Origin: Microvirga sp. KLBC 81
GTDB lineage: Bacteria; Pseudomonadota; Alphaproteobacteria; Rhizobiales; Beijerinckiaceae
Length of the DNA: 40,420 nt
Reading direction: 5' to 3'
NCBI RefSeq assembly: GCF_003075415.1
Contig: NZ_QDAH01000052.1
Span: 1-40,420, forward strand
The notes beneath the pieces were generated by a model. That model ran no database searches. It had not been told where the DNA came from and was given only the letters and a program-made list of their open reading frames with translations. This document shows positions 34,724 through 40,420 of this stretch, one piece after another. The translations under genes and the position numbers were made by a program. Numbering within the stretch: position 1 is the stretch's first letter; every line of letters begins with the position of its first letter.

Positions 34724-35833
34724 ATGAAGAAGAGACCCGCAATTTTGCTGGCAGGCGTCCTAACCGCTGGGTTGGGGATGGCCGCAGTCCTCACTCTTTC
34801 CTTTCGCCCGCAGGAAGCCTCTGCCGTGAGCGACCCGAGGCAGGAACCACCGATCGTCAGATTGGTGACGGCGGCGCGGGTGACCGGATCCGAACGCAGC
34901 TTCACGGGCATCATAGGGGCAAGGGTGCAGAGCAACCTCGGTTTTCGCGTCGCCGGCAAGATCGTGGAACGGCTTGTGAATGTCGGTCAGCAGGTCAAAG
35001 CCGGTCAGCCGCTGATGCGGATCGACGAAACCGACCTTCGCCTTGCGCTCACGGCGAAGCGCAACGCCGTTGCCGCAGCGCGTGCATCCGTCGTTCAGAC
35101 GGATGCGGATGAGCGGCGATACGCCAACTTAGTCAGCAACGGATGGGCTTCCCGACAGCGCTATGAGCAAGCGAAAGCCGCGTCGGATACAGCCGAGGCG
35201 CAACTCGCCGCCGCTGAAGCCGAAGCACGCGTCGCCGAGAACGAGGCGACCTACTCGGTCCTGGTGGCGGATGCGGATGGAACGGTCATTGAAACGCTTG
35301 GCGAGCCGGGACAGGTCGTCTCCGCCGGCCAGACCGTGGTTCGGCTTGCCCAGGCCGGCCCCCGTGAAGCAGTGGTCGCGCTTCCCGAAACGATCCGGCC
35401 GGCGATCGGCTCGGTGGCCGAGGCCAGCGTGTATGGAAGCGATGGACATCGCTATACGGCACATCTCCGGCAGTTATCGGACGCCGCCGATGCCCAGACC
35501 CGTACCTATGAGGCCCGCTATGTGCTCGACGGTGAGGCCGCGGCAGCACCGCTTGGCGCGACGGTAACCATTCGGCTGGCCAGCCAGGCGGGCCAGCCGG
35601 AAGTCCAGGTGCCGCTGGGAGCCGTGCTCGACGACGGCCGGAAGACCGGCGTTTGGGTCTTGGACAGCGCCACCTCGACCGTACGCTTTCAGCCCGTCAA
35701 GCTTGTTCGGGTGAGCGGCGAAACCGCCGTGATCTCCGGACTGAGCTCTGGTGATCCGATTGTTTCGCTCGGCGCTCATCTCCTGCAGGAGGGCGCTCGC
35801 GTCAGGACTGCGTTTGAAAGCAGGAGCAACTGA
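34724..35833 (+). CDS. RND efflux periplasmic adaptor (membrane fusion protein)
   Basis: This 369-residue AcrA/MexA-type adaptor has an N-terminal membrane anchor (about 5-27) without a lipobox Cys. A barrel-sandwich (lipoyl-like) half follows (GKIVERLVNVGQQVKAGQPL near 80-100), then a helical hairpin (about 105-175, with ASRQRYEQAKAASDTAEAQL), the second lipoyl half (ADGTVIETLGEPGQVVSAGQ) and beta-barrel domains. It links the inner-membrane pump to an outer-membrane channel. The stop overlaps the pump gene start (TGATG). No TolC-like gene is present in the window, so the channel must come from elsewhere. Confidence 0.92.
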   Translation: MKKRPAILLAGVLTAGLGMAAVLTLSFRPQEASAVSDPRQEPPIVRLVTAARVTGSERSFTGIIGARVQSNLGFRVAGKIVERLVNVGQQVKAGQPLMRIDETDLRLALTAKRNAVAAARASVVQTDADERRYANLVSNGWASRQRYEQAKAASDTAEAQLAAAEAEARVAENEATYSVLVADADGTVIETLGEPGQVVSAGQTVVRLAQAGPREAVVALPETIRPAIGSVAEASVYGSDGHRYTAHLRQLSDAADAQTRTYEARYVLDGEAAAAPLGATVTIRLASQAGQPEVQVPLGAVLDDGRKTGVWVLDSATSTVRFQPVKLVRVSGETAVISGLSSGDPIVSLGAHLLQEGARVRTAFESRSN

Positions 35834-38800
35834 TGAGCCTCAATCTTTCCGCTCTCGCCGTTCGCGAACGGGCCGTCACCCTGTTCTTCATCCTCCTACT
35901 GGTGGCCGCCGGCGCCTACGCCTTCGTCATGCTTGGACGGGCGGAGGACCCCTCCTTCACCATCAAGACCCTGACGGTCACGACGGCATGGCCGGGCGCG
36001 ACCGCGCGCGAGATGCAGGACCTCGTCGCCGAACCGTTGGAGAAGCGGCTTCAGGAACTGACCTGGTACGACCGGGTGGAGACGACCACACGGCCAGGCT
36101 ATGCGTATATGACGGTTACGCTGAAGGACAGCACACCGCCATCTGTCGTACAGGAGGAGTTCTACCAGGCCCGTAAGAAACTCGGGGACGAAGCGCGCAA
36201 CCTGCCGTCCGGCGTCTTCGGCCCCTTCGTCAATGACGAATATTCGGACGTGAGCTTCGCCCTTTACGCCCTCAAGGCGAAGGGCATGCCGATGCGTGAG
36301 CTGGTTCGGCAGGCCGAGGTGATCCGCCAGGACCTCCTGCATGTGCCCGGTGTCAAGAAGATCAACATTCTCGGTGAACGCCCCGAACAGATATTCGTCG
36401 AATTCTCCTATGCCAAACTGGCAACCCTCGGCGTATCGGCACAGGACATCGTCGCCGCCTTGCAGCGGCAGAACACCGTCACACCGGCAGGTTCGATCGA
36501 CACCCGGGGGCCGCGGGTCTTCATCCGGGTCGACGGCGCTTATGACAGTGTCCAGGCGATCGCCGACACGCCGATTGTCGCTGCGGGGCGGACGCTGAAG
36601 CTCTCCGACATCGCCGAGGTCCGCCGCGGCTACGAGGATCCTCCCACCTACCTCATCCGACGTCAGGGTGAGCCCACCATCATGCTCGCGGCGGTGATGC
36701 AGGAAGGCTGGGATGGTCTCGCACTCGGCAAGGCGCTGGAGGACAGGACGGCGGCCATCGCACAAACACTGCCGCTCGGGATGACGCTCGATAAGGTGAC
36801 CGACCAGGCCGTCAACATCACCTCGGCGGTTGACGAATTCATGATGAAGTTCGCGATGGCGCTCGGCGTGGTGCTGCTGGTGAGCCTGCTCAGCCTCGGC
36901 TGGCGCGTCGGCATCGTTGTGGCGGCCGCCGTCCCTCTGACGCTTGCCGTCGTGTTCCTCATCATGCTCGAAACCGGCCGGTTCTTCGACCGCATCACGC
37001 TCGGCGCCCTCATCCTGGCGCTTGGTCTTCTCGTGGACGACGCGATCATCGCCATCGAGGTGATGGTGGTTAAAATGGAAGAGGGCATGGACCGCATCAA
37101 GGCGGCGGCCTATGCGTGGAGCCACACGGCGGCGCCGATGCTGTCCGGAACACTCGTGACGATCGCCGGATTCCTGCCGGTGGGCTTCGCACGCTCGACG
37201 GCCGGCGAATATGCCGGCAACATCTTCTGGGTCGTGGGGTTCGCCCTCATCGTCTCCTGGATCGTGGCGGTGGTCTTCACGCCCTATCTCGGCGTCAAGA
37301 TGCTGCCCGCGATCAAACCGATCGAAGGCGGTCACCACGCGATTTACGACACGCCGAACTATCGGCGCCTGCGACGGCTCATCACCTTTGCCGTGCGCCA
37401 CAAGTTCGTCACCTGCGGCATCGTCGGCATCGCCTTCGCGCTCTCTGGCGTGGGCATGAGTGCCGTGAAACAGCAGTTCTTCCCGACATCCGACCGCCCC
37501 GAAGTGCTGGTGGAGGTTCGTCTGCCGGAAGGCACCAGCATCGAGACGACGACCGCCACAGTCGAGAAGCTCGAACACTGGCTGGACGACCAGCCCGAGG
37601 CCAAGATCGTCACGAGCTATGTCGGTCAGGGCGCTCCCCGCTTCTTCTTCGCGATGGCGCCGGAGCTGCCTGATCCTGCCTTCGCCAAGATCGTCGTGCT
37701 GACACCGGACGCTGAGACGCGCGAGGCTTTGAAGCGCCGGCTCCGAGAGGCGGTGTCACAGGGGCTCGCACCCGAGGCCTATGTGCGCGTCACTCAGCTT
37801 GTGTTCGGACCCTACACGCCGTTCCCGGTCGAGTTCCGGGTCATGGGACCTGATCCCGCACAACTGTACGCGATCTCTGAAAAAGCCCTCGATACGATGC
37901 GGGGCGTCCCGGACGTGCGGCAGGCCAACCGCGATTGGGGCAACCGCACGCCCGTGCTGCGCTTCATTCCGGATCAGGATCGACTGAACCTCATCGGCCT
38001 CTCGCCGGCGGAGGTGGGCCGGCAGCTCCAGTTCCTCCTCACCGGCATCGCCGTTACGCAGGTCCGCGAGGACATCCGCAATGTCCCCATCGTGGCACGC
38101 AGCGCCGGCGGCGAGCGGCTGGATCCGACGCGTCTGGCGGATTTCTCACTGATGAGCCGGGACGGCCGCCAGATTCCGCTCGACCAGATCGGCCATTCGG
38201 AAGTCCGTCTGGAAGAGCCGATCCTGAAGCGCCGCGATCGCACGCCCGTCATCACGATCCGCTCGGACATCAATGAGGCGACCCAGCCTCCAGAGGTTTC
38301 CAAGCAGATCATGACGGCCCTTCAGCCGCTGATCGCATCCCTTCCGGTCGGCTATCGCATCGAATTGGGTGGATCGATCGAGGAGGCGGCCAAGGCCAAC
38401 GCCGCGTTGGGTAAAGTCTTCCCGGCCATGATCGCCGTCACGCTGATCGTCATCATGCTGCAGGTGCGATCCTTCTCGACAATGGCCATGGTGCTGTTGA
38501 CGGCACCGCTTGGCCTCGTCGGCGTCGTGCCTATGTTGCTCACCTTCAACCAGCCCTTCGGATTCAACGCCATTCTGGGCCTGATCGGACTGGCCGGCAT
38601 CCTGATGCGCAATACGCTGATCCTGACCGAACAGATCAAGGAGAACCGCGCTGCCGGCCTCGGCGATTATCACGCCGTCATCGAGGCCACGGTGCAACGC
38701 ACGAGGCCCGTGATCCTGACCGCACTTGCTGCTGTGCTGGCCTTCATCCCTCTCACGAGCTCCGTCTTCTGGGGATCGATGGCCTATACGCTGATCGGCG

Positions 38801-38955
38801 GCACTGCGGTCGGCACGGCGCTGATCCTGCTCTTCCTCCCTGCGCTCTATGCGGCGTGGTTCCGGATCAAGCCTGAGGTCGTCAATGAGGAACATGAGGC
38901 AATGCAAGGCACTGAGCCGCAAAGGCTTCCCGTCGTTGCTGCGGCAGCTGAATAG
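35833..38955 (+). CDS. RND efflux pump, inner-membrane permease
   Basis: This 1040-residue AcrB-superfamily transporter has twelve predicted helices in two six-helix halves, each with a large periplasmic loop (about 35-335 and 560-870). The proton-relay Asp pair is Asp402-Asp403 in LLVDDAI of helix 4. Conserved edges include GRAEDPSFTIKTLTVTTAWP near the N-terminus and PVILTALAAVLAFIPL in the second half. It is closer to the multidrug (HAE-type) than the heavy-metal pumps, and probably expels a hydrophobic or amphiphilic compound. It is co-transcribed with the adaptor under the TetR operator. Confidence 0.93.
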   Translation: MSLNLSALAVRERAVTLFFILLLVAAGAYAFVMLGRAEDPSFTIKTLTVTTAWPGATAREMQDLVAEPLEKRLQELTWYDRVETTTRPGYAYMTVTLKDSTPPSVVQEEFYQARKKLGDEARNLPSGVFGPFVNDEYSDVSFALYALKAKGMPMRELVRQAEVIRQDLLHVPGVKKINILGERPEQIFVEFSYAKLATLGVSAQDIVAALQRQNTVTPAGSIDTRGPRVFIRVDGAYDSVQAIADTPIVAAGRTLKLSDIAEVRRGYEDPPTYLIRRQGEPTIMLAAVMQEGWDGLALGKALEDRTAAIAQTLPLGMTLDKVTDQAVNITSAVDEFMMKFAMALGVVLLVSLLSLGWRVGIVVAAAVPLTLAVVFLIMLETGRFFDRITLGALILALGLLVDDAIIAIEVMVVKMEEGMDRIKAAAYAWSHTAAPMLSGTLVTIAGFLPVGFARSTAGEYAGNIFWVVGFALIVSWIVAVVFTPYLGVKMLPAIKPIEGGHHAIYDTPNYRRLRRLITFAVRHKFVTCGIVGIAFALSGVGMSAVKQQFFPTSDRPEVLVEVRLPEGTSIETTTATVEKLEHWLDDQPEAKIVTSYVGQGAPRFFFAMAPELPDPAFAKIVVLTPDAETREALKRRLREAVSQGLAPEAYVRVTQLVFGPYTPFPVEFRVMGPDPAQLYAISEKALDTMRGVPDVRQANRDWGNRTPVLRFIPDQDRLNLIGLSPAEVGRQLQFLLTGIAVTQVREDIRNVPIVARSAGGERLDPTRLADFSLMSRDGRQIPLDQIGHSEVRLEEPILKRRDRTPVITIRSDINEATQPPEVSKQIMTALQPLIASLPVGYRIELGGSIEEAAKANAALGKVFPAMIAVTLIVIMLQVRSFSTMAMVLLTAPLGLVGVVPMLLTFNQPFGFNAILGLIGLAGILMRNTLILTEQIKENRAAGLGDYHAVIEATVQRTRPVILTALAAVLAFIPLTSSVFWGSMAYTLIGGTAVGTALILLFLPALYAAWFRIKPEVVNEEHEAMQGTEPQRLPVVAAAAE

Positions 38956-38999
38956 CGCAGATCTGAGCCATGGGCTCTGAACGATGACAAGTATTTCAG

Positions 39000-39446
39000 G
39001 TGCACGACGACGTTCCGCTCGAGACAACCCGCCACATTCTCGATCACTGCCTTGGCCTGCATCTGCAGCGCGCCGCCCGCGTGGCCGCGCGACGCTTCGA
39101 CGAAGCGTTACGACCGCTCAACCTGACCAACGGACAGTTTGAGCTCCTCGTCTTGATCAGGCGGACACCCGCAGGGCGGATTGCTGCGGTCGCCGAACGT
39201 CTCGGCAGAGATCGCACAACGATTACCGCAATCCTCAAGCCGTTGACGCAACGCGGACTTGTCGCGGTTACGGTCAATCCGGACGACAGCCGCGGCCGTA
39301 CGCTCACGCTGACGCCGACCGGCAAAGACCTGTTGGCCGCTGCCATCCCCATTTGGGGCCGGTTTCATTCTCGCACGGAACACCTGTTCGCAAACAATGA
39401 GGCCCATCTGCTGCGACGCTCACTGACAACATTATCGCAGATCTGA
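39000..39446 (+). CDS. MarR family transcriptional regulator
   Basis: This 148-residue winged-helix protein starts with GTG at 39000. The recognition region is GRIAAVAERLGRDRTTITAI and the wing is VAVTVNPDDSRGRTLTLTPTG, both typical of MarR. It lies 44 bases after the RND pump gene and in the same direction, so it may give a second layer of control over the efflux locus; a target cannot be seen. The upstream ribosome site is weak. Confidence 0.9.
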   Translation: MHDDVPLETTRHILDHCLGLHLQRAARVAARRFDEALRPLNLTNGQFELLVLIRRTPAGRIAAVAERLGRDRTTITAILKPLTQRGLVAVTVNPDDSRGRTLTLTPTGKDLLAAAIPIWGRFHSRTEHLFANNEAHLLRRSLTTLSQI

Positions 39447-39488
39447 GTGGATCCGAAAGACGAGGAAGAAAGATGAACTGGTTTCTAA

Positions 39489-39536
39489 AGCATCGGACCC
39501 AAGAGTGGAATCCACTTTTGGGGTCAATCCGATGCT
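39489..39536. repeat. Palindromic intergenic repeat, copy 1
   Basis: AGCATCGGACCCAAGAGTGGA pairs with the complement of TCCACTTTTGGGGTCAATCCGATGCT, giving a long hairpin. It belongs to the REP-like palindromes found between genes in many rhizobial genomes (GTCCACTTTT...GATGCTCT core). No gene is supported in 39447-39722. Confidence 0.6.
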
Positions 39537-39610
39537 CTCTCCCATTGACGAGCGCATCGTTGATGCGGAACCGGAGGTCCGCGTCAGCGACCCGAAGGGC
39601 CGCGCTAGCG

Positions 39611-39644
39611 AATACCGGGTCCACTTTTCCGCACGATGCTCTAG
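39611..39644. repeat. Palindromic intergenic repeat, half copy 2
   Basis: CCGGGTCCACTTTTCCGCAC followed by GATGCTCTAG shares the TCCACTTTT and GATGCTCT cores with the element at 39489-39536 and lies about 100 bases further on. It resembles the common rhizobial intergenic motif that ends CATGCTCTAG or GATGCTCTAG. Confidence 0.5.
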
Positions 39645-39722
39645 CACTACTTTGGCAGGTTTGAGGAGCTGGATGAGCTTTGCCGACTTCTCTGGCTGAG
39701 GGATCTCAGTTGGAGGCGAGCC

Positions 39723-40420
39723 ATGAGCCCTTCAGTCGCTTGGGAACGCGGGCTCCAGTCCTGGCTTGAACCCTTCCTCGCCCATCTTCATCATCCGGCG
39801 CGCCGGCGCATGGGCCCGCTCTATGTGGCCGGGCTGATCGGTCCGGGTGAGCGCAAGAGCCTGCAGCCCATTGCGGCGCGGCTCGCGCCCGCCGATTACG
39901 ATCAACTGCACCACTTCGTGGCGGTCGGCCCCTGGGACGAGGCACCGCTCGAAGCCGAACTCCTGGCCCAGGCGAACCGGCTCGTGGGTGGCCCCGAGGC
40001 TGTCTTGGTGATCGATGACACCGCTCTGCCGAAGAAGGGCATTCATTCGGTCGGTGTCGGTCCGCAATACGCCGGAGCTCTGGGCAAGAAAGCGAATTGT
40101 CAGACCCTGGTCTCGCTCACCTTGGCCAAAGATGAGGTGCCGATCCCCATTCTGTTGCGGCTGTTCCTGCCCGACACCTGGATCCACGATCCCAAACGCC
40201 TGCAGCACGCGGGTGTGCCCGAGGCATTCTGGACAGAGCGCTCCAAGCCCGAGATCGCGCTGGCCGAACTTGAGCGGATCATGCAAGCGGGCGTGAGCTT
40301 CGGGGCGGTTCTGGCCGATGCGGGCTACGGCATCAGTGCTCCCTTCCGCCAAGCGCTCTCGGCTCTCGGGTTGCTCTGGGCCGTCGGAACGGTTCGCATC
40401 CAGAAGGTCTATCCGCCCGA
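39723..40420 (+). CDS. IS701-family transposase, 5' part (runs off the window)
   Basis: From ATG at 39723 the frame is open for 232 codons to the window end: MSPSVAWERGLQSWLEPFLA, RRRMGPLYVAGLIGPGERKS, LQPIAARLAPADYDQLHHFV and so on. LVIDDTALPKKGIHSVGVGP contains the first catalytic Asp and VLADAGYG the second of the IS701 DDE domain. The C-terminal Glu region is outside the window. The visible part has no stop or frameshift, so the element may be intact. It inserted downstream of the MarR gene and next to the palindromic repeats. Confidence 0.9.
   Translation, partial: MSPSVAWERGLQSWLEPFLAHLHHPARRRMGPLYVAGLIGPGERKSLQPIAARLAPADYDQLHHFVAVGPWDEAPLEAELLAQANRLVGGPEAVLVIDDTALPKKGIHSVGVGPQYAGALGKKANCQTLVSLTLAKDEVPIPILLRLFLPDTWIHDPKRLQHAGVPEAFWTERSKPEIALAELERIMQAGVSFGAVLADAGYGISAPFRQALSALGLLWAVGTVRIQKVYPP

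Noticed and set aside
35896..37578. 560-residue open frame on the minus strand inside the RND pump gene
   Set aside because: It is rich in Arg, His and Asp with no domain, and is an antisense shadow of a GC-rich gene with biased third positions.
39473..39699. Small genes of about 63 codons between marR and the IS701 element
   Set aside because: They span the palindromic repeats and have no conserved features.

Overview
The window looks like a stretch of an alphaproteobacterial, probably Hyphomicrobiales (Rhizobiales), chromosome or large plasmid. The reasons are inferential: GC-rich coding sequence, a soxBDAG sarcosine oxidase locus, an AgpA/Dpp-type sugar transporter, rhizobial-style intergenic palindromes and IS701/IS6/IS3 elements. 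No rRNA, tRNA or CRISPR array was seen.

Region 1 (1-13.7 kb) is a sugar-acid catabolic locus. The left edge cuts the first 25 codons of an enolase-superfamily (mandelate racemase/muconate lactonizing, MR/MLE) gene on the minus strand, followed by a GntR/FCD regulator. On the plus strand come a degenerate stretch resembling a TRAP permease, a galactonate-dehydratase-like enzyme and a second MR/MLE enzyme. An IS6-family relic separates these from a compact operon: solute-binding protein, two permeases, a fused double ATPase, a mannonate-dehydratase-family enzyme and a third intact MR/MLE enzyme. The decayed tail of yet another MR/MLE copy lies just downstream, then a DMT-superfamily transporter. 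A similar 37-bp block sits upstream of both halves and probably marks shared control by the GntR protein. The likely job is uptake of an acidic sugar or sugar-acid-containing oligosaccharide and its dehydration to 2-keto-3-deoxy acids. The kinase and aldolase needed next are not in the window.

Region 2 (14.8-16.5 kb) is a graveyard: an internally deleted IS3 copy, a tail of another transposase, an AT-richer segment packed with CCAAGAC/GTCTTGG repeats and hairpins, and two small minus-strand genes, one of them truncated.

Region 3 (16.5-28.5 kb) is a betaine/sarcosine locus: an orphan ProW-type permease, a proline-racemase-family protein with altered catalytic positions, a GbdR-like AraC regulator, and the divergent operon soxB-soxD-soxA-soxG-sdaA-glyA-purU. 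Together these would convert sarcosine to glycine and methylene-THF, then serine, then pyruvate, with PurU recycling formyl-THF.

Region 4 (28.5-39.5 kb) is a TetR-controlled divergent efflux locus. Leftward run tetR, a hotdog thioesterase, an MFS drug exporter, a FabF-type ketosynthase, an SDR and a frameshifted NADP-dependent reductase. Rightward run an RND membrane-fusion protein and an RND pump, then a MarR regulator. A 51-bp imperfect palindrome lies between the two arms. The window ends in palindromic repeats and the 5' part of an IS701-family transposase.
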